DNA of 64,000 bases from Natrialba swarupiae (GCF_008245225.1 NZ_VTAW01000002.1:208292-272291), one strand, 5' to 3'. Shown: positions 53,487 through 62,348, counted from the first letter of the stretch. Numbers and translations: made by a program. The notes: generated by a model from the letters alone, not told the origin.

Positions 53487-53871
53487 CGAGCGTGGCGTAC
53501 AGGACGCCGGCTACGACGAGTGGCTCGACGCCGTCGAGGACGGCAACGCGTTCTACCTCGAGTGTCCGAACGGGCACGGGTCGTTGCCACCGCGACGGGT
53601 CTGCGTCGACTGCGGTTCGACGGATCTCGAACGTGTCGATCTCCCCGAAACCGGAGAGATCGAGACGTTCACCGTCACACACGTTCCGACACCTGCGTTC
53701 GAGGAGGACGCACCGTACGCGACGGCGATCGCGAACTTCGGCTCGGTCAGAATCACCGGACAGATCGTCGGTCTCGACCCCGACGCCGTCGAGAACGGAC
53801 TCGAGGTCGAACCCAAAGTTACGATCTCCGAGACGACCGACGAGCGCGTTCTCGGCCTCGAGCCGGTGTAA
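53479..53871 (+). CDS. DUF35 zinc-ribbon / OB-fold protein (acyl-CoA-binding partner of thiolase)
   Basis: A 130-residue protein. The N-terminal zinc ribbon is YLECPNGHGSLPPRRVCVDC (in place of the usual first CxxC it has a Cys and a His), and the OB fold runs from ETGEIETFTVTHVPTPAFEE to the end. In archaea this subunit bridges thiolase and HMG-CoA synthase and shuttles acyl-CoA. It is coupled to the thiolase through the mini-ORF at 53420. Confidence 0.88.
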   Translation: MSDERGVQDAGYDEWLDAVEDGNAFYLECPNGHGSLPPRRVCVDCGSTDLERVDLPETGEIETFTVTHVPTPAFEEDAPYATAIANFGSVRITGQIVGLDPDAVENGLEVEPKVTISETTDERVLGLEPV

Positions 53872-53884
53872 CGAGAGACGGCAG

Positions 53885-54829
53885 TTACTCTCCGACGTCG
53901 GTCTCGGCGCTCGTCAGCCCCGCGCTCAGATACTCGACGAACGTCTCGGGGTGTTCGGCGTGTGGAAGTTGCGTCGCGTAATCGATGACGACCAGCTCTA
54001 GGTCGGCGGCCTCCGCGAGGTCCCGACCCTCACGCAGCGGAACGAGTTCGGCGTCCCGACCCCAGACGAGCGTCGTCGGGACCTCGAGTTCGGCCAGTGT
54101 GGTAGCGAGGTCGACGTCGGGGTCGAGCGTTCCGGCGGCGAAGGAGGCAGACGCGTACCGGGAACCCGGTTGATGAGCGCCCTTCCAGGCGTAGGCGACT
54201 TTGGCGTCGTCGATTGCTGCGGAATCGTAGTAGCCGTCCCGGTCGTAGAAGTACCGTATCGAAGGTTTGCTCGCGAGCAGGTTGTAGACCGTCGTGCCGA
54301 CGATCGGCGTCCGAACGAGGGTGCGAAGCCACGGCCGTTCCGGCGCGGTCTCGTCGGTCGGGCAGATCAACACGAGTGCGGTCACGTCGGTTTCGCCCGC
54401 GGCATCGGCTGCGAACGAGCCGGTCAGCGACGAGGCGACGACGACGGGGTCGTCGGTGACGTCCGCCGCAAAATCCCGGACGAACTCCGCATACAGCGTC
54501 GGCGAGTAGACGAGTGGCGGACGCTCCGACCGGGCGAATCCCGGGAGATCGACCGCGACGACGTGGTAGTGTTCGGCGAGCCGTTCGAAGACCGGTTCGA
54601 ACTCGTTGCTGCTCGCACCGGCGTGGATTCCGTGGAGCAAGAGCACGTCCTGATCGTCGGGGTCGCCGGCGACGGTGTAGCGCACCTCGATCCCGCGCCA
54701 TCGGAACGTCCGTTCGACGCCGGAAAGCGGGTTCTCGAGGTCGCCTGCGCGTTTCGCGAGAAGGCGGTTTCCGACCACGGCAGCGCCGACGGCACCAGCG
54801 GCTGCGCCGAGAAGCGTTCGAACTTTCAT
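53885..54829 (-). CDS. Alpha/beta hydrolase with N-terminal membrane anchor
   Basis: A 314-residue hydrolase. A short Ala/Gly-rich N-terminal helix (MKVRTLLGAAAGAVGAAVVG) may anchor it. The oxyanion segment is VLLLHGIHAGASSNEF, the probable nucleophile Ser lies in VVASSLTGSFAAD, the acid in VWGRDAELVP and the His in ATQLPHAEHPE. The elbow A-S-S-L-T-G departs from GxSxG. The substrate is unknown. The ATG at 54829 is used. Confidence 0.85.
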   Translation of the reverse strand: MKVRTLLGAAAGAVGAAVVGNRLLAKRAGDLENPLSGVERTFRWRGIEVRYTVAGDPDDQDVLLLHGIHAGASSNEFEPVFERLAEHYHVVAVDLPGFARSERPPLVYSPTLYAEFVRDFAADVTDDPVVVASSLTGSFAADAAGETDVTALVLICPTDETAPERPWLRTLVRTPIVGTTVYNLLASKPSIRYFYDRDGYYDSAAIDDAKVAYAWKGAHQPGSRYASASFAAGTLDPDVDLATTLAELEVPTTLVWGRDAELVPLREGRDLAEAADLELVVIDYATQLPHAEHPETFVEYLSAGLTSAETDVGE

Positions 54830-54923
54830 ACGACGGCTGTTCGTTGGCGACGCTCTTAGATGTACGGTCGACCGATCGAAAACGGCGTTGACGACCTCCT
54901 CTCGCGCCCGGCATAGCCGACGC

Positions 54924-56018
54924 TCACGGCTCGCCTGAACCCTCGACGTCGAGTTCCTCGAGACAGCGTTCGACGGGATCGAGCAGTTCGTCCGCGATGG
55001 TGTACGGGTCGGTCTCGCCGCGACGGACGGCGTCGGCGAGTTCGTCGGTCCCGCCGGCGCGCTCGAGTTCGTCCTCGAGTATCGCGTGTACGTCCTCTCT
55101 GAGGAGGGTTCGAATCTCTTCCGCGTAGCGGTTTCGGGCCTTCGTAGCGCGTTCACCCGACTCCACGAGGTAGGTCCGATGGGCAGAGAGTTCGTCGACG
55201 AGCGCGTCGATCCCGTCGCCCGTCGTGGCGATAGTTTCGACGATCGGGGGCGTCCACTCCTCGACTGTTCCGTCGTCCACGGCAGTGCTCGAGTCGGTGT
55301 CGGTTCCGTGGCCGACGCCGGTACCGGGACCGTGGTGGCCCGATGGATCGGAGCCGTGACCCTGGCCGCCGTCGTCGAGGCTGATCATCTCGCGCAGTTC
55401 CTGGACGGTCCGGTCGGCACCGTCACGGTCGGCTTTGTTGACGACGAACACGTCTGCGATCTCGAGGATGCCGGCTTTGAGCGTCTGAATCTCGTCGCCC
55501 GATCCGGGTGGAACGAGGACGGCAACCGTATCCGCAGTACGGACGACGTCGATCTCGTTTTGGCCCGCGCCGACGGTTTCGATGATGATCTTGTCTTTGC
55601 CGAACGCGTCCATCGCTTTGACGGCGTCGGCGGTCGCGGTCGAGAGTCCGCCGAGGGTCCCGCGGGCGCTCATCGAGCGGACGAAGACGTCCATGTCGCC
55701 GACCGTCGAGGCCATCCGAATCCGGTCGCCGAGGACGGCTCCGCCGGTAAACGGCGAGGAGGGATCGATAGCGACGATACCGACCGTCTCACCCCGCTCA
55801 CGGTAGGTCTCGGCGAGTTTGTCGACGAGCGTCGACTTCCCTGCGCCGGGACTTCCGGTGATCCCGATCACGTCGGCACCCCCGGTGTGTGCGTAGAGTT
55901 CGGAGACCAGCTCCCGATAGCCGGTCGATCGGTCCTCGATCTTCGAGATGACGCGAGCCAGCGCCCGATATTTTCCTGCGAGGAGATCCTCGAGCAACGC
56001 GTCGTCGTCCGAATTCAT
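54924..56018 (-). CDS. meaB: MeaB-type GTPase (methylmalonyl-CoA mutase chaperone)
   Basis: A 364-residue G3E GTPase, which loads and protects the cobalamin of methylmalonyl-CoA mutase. Marks: GITGSPGAGKST (P-loop, about 53-64), IVAIDPSSPFTGGAVLGDRI, RMASTVGDMDVFVRSMSARG, IIIETVGAGQNEIDV and VFVVNKADRDGAD (NKAD base specificity). An unusual His/Gly-rich insert lies at residues about 217-250 (H221, H228, H229, H237). ATG 56018 overlaps the stop of the B12-binding subunit (ATGA), so the two are co-translated. Confidence 0.93.
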   Translation of the reverse strand: MNSDDDALLEDLLAGKYRALARVISKIEDRSTGYRELVSELYAHTGGADVIGITGSPGAGKSTLVDKLAETYRERGETVGIVAIDPSSPFTGGAVLGDRIRMASTVGDMDVFVRSMSARGTLGGLSTATADAVKAMDAFGKDKIIIETVGAGQNEIDVVRTADTVAVLVPPGSGDEIQTLKAGILEIADVFVVNKADRDGADRTVQELREMISLDDGGQGHGSDPSGHHGPGTGVGHGTDTDSSTAVDDGTVEEWTPPIVETIATTGDGIDALVDELSAHRTYLVESGERATKARNRYAEEIRTLLREDVHAILEDELERAGGTDELADAVRRGETDPYTIADELLDPVERCLEELDVEGSGEP

Positions 56019-56425
56019 CGTTCGGGTGCGTTCGTGCGGACGAACTCGACGGTTTCCTCGATCGACGTTCCCGGGCCGAAGATGGCCGCGACGCCCTCGT
56101 CGTAGAGGTCGTCTCGATCCTCCTCGGGGATGACACCGCCAACCAGGACCAGCGTGTCGGATTTGGCGTCGTACTCTTCGAGGCCGTTCATGACTTTCGG
56201 GACGAGCGTGTCGTGTGCACCCGAGAGAATGGAGATACCGAGGACGTCGACGTCCTCTTGAACTGCGGCCTGAACGATTTCGTCGGGCGCCTTGTGCAGC
56301 CCGGAGTAGATGACTTCGAACCCAGCGTCGCGGAAGGCGCGGGCGACCACGTGAGCCCCCCGATCGTGGCCGTCGAGTCCCACCTTCGCGACGAGACACC
56401 TGATCGCTCCCTGATCGTTGCTCAT
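56015..56425 (-). CDS. mcmA2: Methylmalonyl-CoA mutase, cobalamin-binding subunit
   Basis: A 136-residue B12-binding domain as a separate subunit. The DxHxxG motif is VGLDGHDRGAH (its His ligates cobalt), with VDVLGISILSGAHDTLVPKV and LVLVGGVIPEED completing the fold. The catalytic subunit is not in the window. ATG 56425 (MSNDQGAIRCLVAKVG) is used. The perfect palindrome at 56475-56492 lies 50 bases upstream. Confidence 0.93.
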   Translation of the reverse strand: MSNDQGAIRCLVAKVGLDGHDRGAHVVARAFRDAGFEVIYSGLHKAPDEIVQAAVQEDVDVLGISILSGAHDTLVPKVMNGLEEYDAKSDTLVLVGGVIPEEDRDDLYDEGVAAIFGPGTSIEETVEFVRTNAPER

Positions 56426-56474
56426 ACACACAGTTTTACGGCCGTCTCTTTGACTCTAACGGAACTCCAGGTCC

Positions 56475-56492
56475 GTGAAAACATGTTTTCAC
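56475..56492. promoter_or_regulatory. Perfect 18-base palindrome between mutase operon and HD gene
   Basis: GTGAAAACATGTTTTCAC, fully self-complementary. It lies 50 bases upstream of the B12-subunit start and 144 bases upstream of the HD gene start, in an AT-rich divergent promoter region: a probable operator. Confidence 0.55.
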
Positions 56493-56635
56493 CGTCGAAA
56501 CCGATGAACCGGCGGGTAATGTTAGATATGTTGACAGTCATCGACTCCGTCGGTATACCGAACCAAAGGCTAAAGAGCGAAACTACCGAACAATTAGTCA
56601 ATGACTATCGTTCGTCTATTGCGGAGGGATCTCTC

Positions 56636-57307
56636 GTGGGCGTCGAAATAAAAGAAAACAGGGTACCCGATACCGAGTTCGAAGAGATGAAAGCGTTCGT
56701 CTTCGAGTACCTTGCGGCGAGCGTCGGGAAAGAAGAAGAAGGCGGCCGCATGCGGTGGTACCCGTGGCACTCCGCGGAGTATCGGCACAACCACATCCTC
56801 AACGTGGTCGATCTCGCCGAAGAGATCGCCCGGAAGGAAGGTGCCGACGCCGACGTCACTCGCGTCGCCGCGCTCTTTCACGACGTCGCCAAACTCGAGG
56901 CCGACCAGGAGCTCCACGCCGAGGCTGGTGCTCGCGTCGCCCGCGAGTACCTCGAGTCGCGTTCGGAGTACCCCGAGTCGTTCATCGACCAGGTGTGTCA
57001 GGCGATCGAACACCACTCCTACCAGGGCAACCTGAACGATCTCGCACTCGAGACGCAGTGTCTCATCGAGGCCGATCTGCTCGACAAGATCGGCGCCAAC
57101 GGTACCGCGTTGATGTTGTTGCGGATGGGCTACGAGGCACGGACCCATATGGACGCAGACGAGATGATCGAACGCGTCCTCGAACGTGGCTACGACGCGG
57201 CCTCACGCGTTCGAAGCGACACCGCCGAGAGCATCGCCCACCAGCGGCTCAAACGCGTCAAGTGGTTCCGCGAGTGGCTCGAGGACGAGATCGCCGCTAT
57301 GGGGTAA
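56636..57307 (+). CDS. HD-domain phosphohydrolase
   Basis: A 223-residue metal-dependent phosphohydrolase. Marks: WHSAEYRHNHILNVVDLAEE, VAALFHDVAKLEADQELHAE (the HD pair), VCQAIEHHSYQG and IEADLLDKIGANG. It probably acts on nucleotides. The start is taken as GTG 56636, which follows a strong Shine-Dalgarno GGAGG (56622-56626). The frame is open upstream, and an alternative ATG at 56521 would add 38 residues of lower-GC, plausible-looking sequence, so the start is uncertain. Confidence 0.87.
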   Translation: MGVEIKENRVPDTEFEEMKAFVFEYLAASVGKEEEGGRMRWYPWHSAEYRHNHILNVVDLAEEIARKEGADADVTRVAALFHDVAKLEADQELHAEAGARVAREYLESRSEYPESFIDQVCQAIEHHSYQGNLNDLALETQCLIEADLLDKIGANGTALMLLRMGYEARTHMDADEMIERVLERGYDAASRVRSDTAESIAHQRLKRVKWFREWLEDEIAAMG

Positions 57308-57476
57308 CGCTTCGGCCGCTCAGTCGGGGCTCACGGTAGCCTCACTTTTTCCGGGTTCGAGCGCATCCGGCGGTGTTTTTTCGGCTGAGCGGTTCGCTCC
57401 GGGCTGGCCAGTCGGTACCGTGACCTGACGGAGTATCAGAAAGTACTTGCAAGCAGGCACTAGTTCGATTACCAAC

Positions 57477-58730
57477 ATGTATGCCGGGGACAATCTGAGT
57501 GACGCCTTCGACGTCACCAAACGGTATCTCAGTTCGCTCAGTGCGACCGGATGGCTCAAGATCGCACTCGTCGTTCTTCTCATCAGCGGTATCGAGCTCG
57601 GCTCGCAGCTGTTCGACGTCGATCCGACGATGGCGATCTACTCCGCCGAGGGGCCGATGGGGATTCCGATCGAGTACCTGCTCGGAGCCATCGGGCTCGC
57701 CGCCTTCGTCCTGTTCAGATATCTCTCCGCACTCTTCGAGTTCGTCTTTCTCGAGTCGCTGCGCTCGGAGGCGATTCACGTTCGCCGGTACGCTCGCGCG
57801 AACCTTCGACACGGACTGTGGCTGGTGTTGTTCCGTGCGGCGTTGTGGACCGCGTTGCTTCTGGCGATCGCGACCCCGGTTCTCCTGGCGCTTGTGTTCG
57901 GCGACGTCGGTGATATCGGAGATCTCGCGTTTCCCCTCATCCTCTCGATTCTCTTCGTCGGGGTTTTCGGATACGTCGTATTGTGGGTCGTCTACACGCT
58001 GACGACGGCGTTCGTCGTTCCCGTAATGGCTCTCGAGGATCGCGGGCCGATCGGGGCCTGGCGAACCGTCGCAGCGACGATTCGGTCGAACGTCGGCGGG
58101 ACCGCTGCCTTTCTCGCGGTCGCGTGGGTGATCGGATTCTGTCTGTGGGTGGTGTTCGCCATCGGCGGCTTTTTCGTCTCGATGATCGGCCTGCTCGTGT
58201 TCGGCCTTCCGTCGATGATGTTACTGGACGGCGACCAGGGCCTCGCGATTCTCGTCGGCGTAGCGGGGATCGTCGCCTACCTCGTCTACCTCTACATCAG
58301 GTCGTTCGTCGAAGCGCCGGTTCGAAGCTACGTCCGATACTACGCGCTGTTGATCCTCGGCGACACCGACGGGAGCCTCGATCTGATCCCGGACCAACGC
58401 CGCGCGGTTCGGTCGGACCGCGGGACTTCGACAGGCGGTCGCACTCACGACGGCCGCCGCCGCACCGACGGTACGAGTAGCGACGACCCCACGTGGGGCA
58501 GCGATCGAACGGACGGAACCGACAGCGGTTCGCAGTGGTCGACGGATTCGTCTGGCCGAACGGACGACCCTGGCGAGACGCGATCCGACAGGTCGGGCAC
58601 CGATGGCGATGGATCGGAGACCTGGAGCGGTCCGTCAACCTGGGAGGAGTCGACCGGATGGGACGAGGTGACCGATTCGAATCGATCGACCGGCGAAGCG
58701 GACGACTCGAGTGACGACTCGGACAGATAA
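57477..58730 (+). CDS. Haloarchaeal multi-pass membrane protein, DUF7544-like
   Basis: A 417-residue protein with about six membrane helices in residues 30-290, then a long Ser/Gly/Asp/Thr-rich hydrophilic tail (about 320-417). Marks: YAGDNLSDAFDVTKRYLSSL, RYLSALFEFVFLESLRSEAI and VRYYALLILGDTDGSLDLIP. This matches the haloarchaeal DUF7544 form. The function is unknown. The ATG at 57477 is used. Confidence 0.72.
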   Translation: MYAGDNLSDAFDVTKRYLSSLSATGWLKIALVVLLISGIELGSQLFDVDPTMAIYSAEGPMGIPIEYLLGAIGLAAFVLFRYLSALFEFVFLESLRSEAIHVRRYARANLRHGLWLVLFRAALWTALLLAIATPVLLALVFGDVGDIGDLAFPLILSILFVGVFGYVVLWVVYTLTTAFVVPVMALEDRGPIGAWRTVAATIRSNVGGTAAFLAVAWVIGFCLWVVFAIGGFFVSMIGLLVFGLPSMMLLDGDQGLAILVGVAGIVAYLVYLYIRSFVEAPVRSYVRYYALLILGDTDGSLDLIPDQRRAVRSDRGTSTGGRTHDGRRRTDGTSSDDPTWGSDRTDGTDSGSQWSTDSSGRTDDPGETRSDRSGTDGDGSETWSGPSTWEESTGWDEVTDSNRSTGEADDSSDDSDR

Positions 58731-58747
58731 CGGCGGATGTCCCCGTA

Positions 58748-59422
58748 TCACACGAGTCGAACCGCACCCATCGCGAGGAACACGAGTCCGAATCCGACCA
58801 GTACGACCCCGCTGAGTGCGGCGACCGCCGGCGCAAACGCGTCGACGCGACGCCCCGCCGAGACCAGCGCGGCGGGGTAGGCGACGATCCAGACGGCGAT
58901 CCCCGCAAAGAGCCCGACCAGGAGCGTCGGGGATCCGGTCTGGACGACCAGTGTCCCCTCGAGGAGGTCGCCGACGGCGGGTGCGTACGCGAGGACATCG
59001 AGGTGTCCTGGCTCGAGGAGGCCGACGCCGACGGTGAGCCAGAAGCCGATCTGATACGGGTTCGACAGCGAGAGGACGAACGTCTTTCTGAAGCCGGTCG
59101 AGTCGGCGGAGCCGGCGTCGGTAAACGACGTAGCGGATCTGGCCTCGGCGAAAGCGCCAACGGCGAAGTACAGCATGAGGACGCCGCCGACCACGTAGAG
59201 GAGCGGCCGAACCGCAGGGTACGAATCGACGACGGCGACGACGCCGGCGAGTGCGAGCACGAAAAAGAGGACGTCGGCGAGCATCGCGCCGAGACCGGCA
59301 CGAAACCCGGAAGACCATCCGCGAAGTACGCTCTCCTCGGCGATGATCGCGTTCATCGGTCCCGGTGGTGAGGCGAGAGCGAGACCGAAGACGATACCCG
59401 CAAGCGCAGTGACGACGACCAC
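58748..59422 (-). CDS. LysE/RhtB-family amino-acid exporter
   Basis: A 224-residue protein with six helices. Family marks: IVFGLALASPPGPMNAIIAE, RAGLGAMLADVLFFVLALAG, FVLSLSNPYQIGFWLTVGVG. It would export an amino acid or similar compound; the specific one is not evident. It converges on the DUF7544-like gene. Confidence 0.88.
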   Translation of the reverse strand: MVVVTALAGIVFGLALASPPGPMNAIIAEESVLRGWSSGFRAGLGAMLADVLFFVLALAGVVAVVDSYPAVRPLLYVVGGVLMLYFAVGAFAEARSATSFTDAGSADSTGFRKTFVLSLSNPYQIGFWLTVGVGLLEPGHLDVLAYAPAVGDLLEGTLVVQTGSPTLLVGLFAGIAVWIVAYPAALVSAGRRVDAFAPAVAALSGVVLVGFGLVFLAMGAVRLV

Positions 59423-59517
59423 AGTGAATCGGTCGAGGTTCGGGGCCGAAACGTGAAAAAGTCGCCGTCTCGGCGACGGCGGTGGCTTTCCTCAGATCTC
59501 GATCGATACGTCGATCC

Positions 59518-59549
59518 GATACGCCGTTACTGAATTACGACGGCGTATC
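59518..59549. repeat. Inverted repeat GATACGCCGT / ACGGCGTATC
   Basis: Perfect 10-base arms with a 12-base loop. Confidence 0.5.
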
Positions 59550-59602
59550 TCGCACTGCGCGGTCGTGTGGTGTGCTTTTAGTTTTGGATTACGTACGGGT
59601 AC

Positions 59603-59642
59603 ACGGAGCCGTGGATCCCTGTCACACGCTCCATGGCTCCGT
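59603..59642. repeat. Hairpin ACGGAGCCGTGGA / TCCATGGCTCCGT
   Basis: A 13-pair stem with one G-T pair and a 14-base loop. It would be very stable as RNA. Confidence 0.5.
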
Positions 59643-59997
59643 CCCCATTATCACCCGTCATCGAGTCCGCTACGACTGTCCATCGAATCGCTACGTTCGA
59701 AACGGACCGCCGCGGCCTGGTTCCGACGACTAGTGTGTCGGAACTCACGATCGAACCGGTCGCGAACGACCCGTTCGCCTCTCGTACCAGTGAAGTCTTT
59801 GTAGCTCGTCACGTAGGATGTCGTATGAGCGGGGACCGACATGGCAACTGGTCTGGCCCAACGGATCGGCCGCGGGTCGACCGAGCCGCCCACCACGCGA
59901 ATCGGCACGCCAGACGGGACGTTTCCGTCGATGGCGTCGTGTCACGGGCGTCTTCTCCGAACGCCAATTGGGCCCCAAAACCAGGGGGAAATCCACG

Positions 59998-60618
59998 ATG
60001 AAGCGACGAGAACTCGTCGCTGGAACCGCGAGTATCGGTGTGCTCGCAGCTGGAGGCGGTGTCGTCCGGTGGGGTGTGCCGACGTTCGGTGGTGAGGATC
60101 GATCGTCGGACGACGATGAACCGGACGAAGACGATCAGGGGCCGCCGGAGATCAGCACGATCGACGCCCGTGGAAGCGACGCCGGCACCGTTACCGTCCC
60201 GAACGACGGCGTCACCGTCGCGATGTTCTTCGTCACTGGCTGTGGAAACTGTCAGGCACAGATGTCCCACCTCGCCGAGGCACGCGAGACGCTCCTCGAG
60301 CGAGACGGCGACCGAGTGACCGTCCTCTCGATCACCTACCAGACTCCCGAAACCATGCCGGAAGCCGACCTTCGGGAGTGGTGGGCCGACCTGGGCGGAA
60401 ACTGGTACGTGGGGTACGACTCCTCTCCGAGTCTCGCTGCCAGCTATGGCGTCGTCGGCTATCCGGCGACGATCGTCGTCGACGAAGCCGGCGAAAAGCG
60501 GTGGCACGAAGTCGGCGTTCAGCCGTCTTCGGATATCGTCCAGGCGACCGACTCCGTCCTCGAGGGGGAGCCCACCGGATCCGATCGGTTGGCGAACGAC
60601 AACGACGACGGCGGATAG
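59998..60618 (+). CDS. TlpA-like thioredoxin-fold protein
   Basis: A 206-residue exported thiol-disulfide protein. The N-terminus MKRRELVAGTASIGVLAAGG is a Tat-like signal (Arg-Arg) without a clear lipobox Cys. An acidic linker follows, then a thioredoxin fold with the CxxC site GCGNCQA (about residue 82) and the cis-Pro region GVVGYPATIVVDEAGEK. It may supply reductant for copper or heme centres of the oxidase outside the cell. The ATG at 59998 is used. Confidence 0.88.
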   Translation: MKRRELVAGTASIGVLAAGGGVVRWGVPTFGGEDRSSDDDEPDEDDQGPPEISTIDARGSDAGTVTVPNDGVTVAMFFVTGCGNCQAQMSHLAEARETLLERDGDRVTVLSITYQTPETMPEADLREWWADLGGNWYVGYDSSPSLAASYGVVGYPATIVVDEAGEKRWHEVGVQPSSDIVQATDSVLEGEPTGSDRLANDNDDGG

Positions 60619-60770
60619 CGGCGGTCTAACCCCGAACTGATTGGTGAAACCGATGGCCGTCGTTCGGGTTCACCCATCGGCCGACGGGTGGAACTGTACT
60701 ACTGGTGCTCGATACCACGACAGCGCGGACGAGGAAAAGGCCCATTAGCCGCCCGATACTTCTGTCGAAC

Positions 60771-61121
60771 ATGGGACTCGGAAGCACCGCAAAGAAGATC
60801 CAGGGACTCTCGGATCGAGCCGAGGCGATGTACAAGCAGGTACAGCAACTCCAAAAGCGGATCATCGGACTGGAAGAGGAGATGGACGACACCCACGAGA
60901 CGGTCAAACGGCTCGATCATCAGCTCACCGAACAGCGGGCGCTGTTGGTCGCAATCGCCGAAGAACAGGGTCTCGACGGCGAACAGATCCTCGCCGACGC
61001 CGCGATCGACGAGGCCGAACTCGAGGCCGAACCCGACGACGAAGGCGACGCCGCTATCACGGAAGCCGAAGGTGAAAGCACGGAGGGATCGGACGCGGAA
61101 ACAGCCACTTCTGCGGAGTAA
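60771..61121 (+). CDS. DUF5798 family coiled-coil protein
   Basis: A 116-residue acidic protein. Residues 1-62 (MGLGSTAKKIQGLSDRAEAM, QVQQLQKRIIGLEEEMDDTH) form a coiled coil. A Glu/Asp/Ala-rich disordered tail follows. It matches the halobacterial DUF5798 family, of unknown function. The ATG at 60771 follows a TATA-like CCATTAGCC. Confidence 0.75.
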   Translation: MGLGSTAKKIQGLSDRAEAMYKQVQQLQKRIIGLEEEMDDTHETVKRLDHQLTEQRALLVAIAEEQGLDGEQILADAAIDEAELEAEPDDEGDAAITEAEGESTEGSDAETATSAE

Positions 61122-61331
61122 CACCAGGAACGACGCGAGAGTCGTCTATCCGGCTGCCGTCGGCTCTCGTCGACAGCGGATTCTGCCGGATACTGTCGCG
61201 TAATCGCCCGCGTCGCCGACTCGCCTTCTCGCTGTCGGCTAACTACCGGACTCACACCCCGCCGTCACCTGCTCGGACGGATCGATTCTGTGCTCCCGGC
61301 CGTCGAAGACAACAGCAAGAGCTAACAATAG

Positions 61332-61346
61332 TGGCAACATTTGCCA
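61332..61346. promoter_or_regulatory. Inverted repeat TGGCAA-CAT-TTGCCA before cysK
   Basis: Six-base arms, 3-base spacer, ending six bases before ATG 61352. Arms are identical to those at 31934 but one base closer together, so binding of the same regulator is uncertain. Confidence 0.45.
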
Positions 61347-61351
61347 GGACG

Positions 61352-62332
61352 ATGACGACTCACGAGCGACCGTTGGATTCGGTACTCGAGACGATCGGAC
61401 GGACGCCGCTCGTCCGCGTTCACGACGGTCCCGACGAAGTCCGCATATACGCGAAACTCGAGTCGTTCAATCCGGGCGCGAGCGTCAAAGACCGAATCGG
61501 CCGGTACATGCTCGAGCGAATGCTCGAGCGCGAGGAAATCTCTCCGGGCGGTACCGTTATCGAACCGACCGCGGGCAACACGGGGATCGGCCTCGCGATC
61601 GCCGCCCAGCAACTCGGGCTCGAGGCCATCTTCGTCGTCCCCGAGCGGTTCAGCGTCGAAAAACAACAGCTGATGGACGCACTGGGGGCCGAGATCATCA
61701 ACACGCCGACCGACGCCGGCATGGGGGGAGCGATCGATCGCGCCCACGAGTTGGCCGCGGAGCTCGACGACGCCGTCGTTCCCCAGCAGTTCTCGAACCC
61801 GTTGAACACCGAAGCCCACTACGAGACGACCGCCCCCGAAATCTACGACGCACTCGACGGTGAGGTCGGCGCGGTCGTCGCCGGCTGTGGCACCGCAGGG
61901 ACGCTCATGGGACTCGCTCGCTACGCCCTCGAGGTCCACGACGACACTCACGTCGGTGCCGTCGAACCCCACGGATCGCTCTACGGCGAACTCCTCGGTG
62001 ACGACCGCGAGGAAGGCGAGTACAAGATCGAAGGGATCGGCACCCACGACACCGACACCAACGAACTGTTCGATCCCGGCCTCGTCGACGCCGTTTATTC
62101 GGTTTCGGACCGGGAGGCACACGACGAACTCCGACGGCTCGCCCGCGAGGAGGGACACCTCGTCGCCTCGAGTGCTGCCGCCGCGAGCGTCGCCGCGAAA
62201 CGCGTCGCCCGCTCGATCGCCGACGGCAAACTCGAGACGCCTCACGAGACGGTGGTCACCGTCTTTCCCGACTCGAGCGAGCGCTATCTCTCGAAGGAGA
62301 TCTACCGATCGTTCGAGGCGTGGAGCTCGTAG
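61352..62332 (+). CDS. cysK: Cysteine synthase / PLP-dependent beta-replacing enzyme
   Basis: A 326-residue fold-type II enzyme, which makes cysteine (or cystathionine) from O-acetylserine or serine. Marks: IGRTPLVRVHDGPDEVRIYA, ESFNPGASVKDRIGRYM (the PLP lysine is in the SVKDR motif), IEPTAGNTGIGLAIAAQQLG and VVAGCGTAGTLMGLARY. The start is ATG 61352, just after the inverted repeat; a GTG at 61331 is less likely. Isolated. Confidence 0.93.
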   Translation: MTTHERPLDSVLETIGRTPLVRVHDGPDEVRIYAKLESFNPGASVKDRIGRYMLERMLEREEISPGGTVIEPTAGNTGIGLAIAAQQLGLEAIFVVPERFSVEKQQLMDALGAEIINTPTDAGMGGAIDRAHELAAELDDAVVPQQFSNPLNTEAHYETTAPEIYDALDGEVGAVVAGCGTAGTLMGLARYALEVHDDTHVGAVEPHGSLYGELLGDDREEGEYKIEGIGTHDTDTNELFDPGLVDAVYSVSDREAHDELRRLAREEGHLVASSAAAASVAAKRVARSIADGKLETPHETVVTVFPDSSERYLSKEIYRSFEAWSS

Positions 62333-62348
62333 GTCAGACCGTCTGCCG

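Larger units (their letters stand above)
59423..59997. other. Long intergenic region with two strong hairpins
   Basis: 575 bases with no convincing gene. Contains hairpins at 59518-59549 and 59603-59642 separated by AT-rich DNA (GTGTGCTTTTAGTTTTGGAT at about 59569). It could hold a non-coding RNA. The several open frames through it have no haloarchaeal protein character. Confidence 0.45.

Noticed and set aside
59482..59804. Small open frames between LysE and the thioredoxin-like gene
   Set aside because: They cross both strong hairpins, lack an acidic composition and have no promoter at proper spacing, so the region is treated as non-coding.
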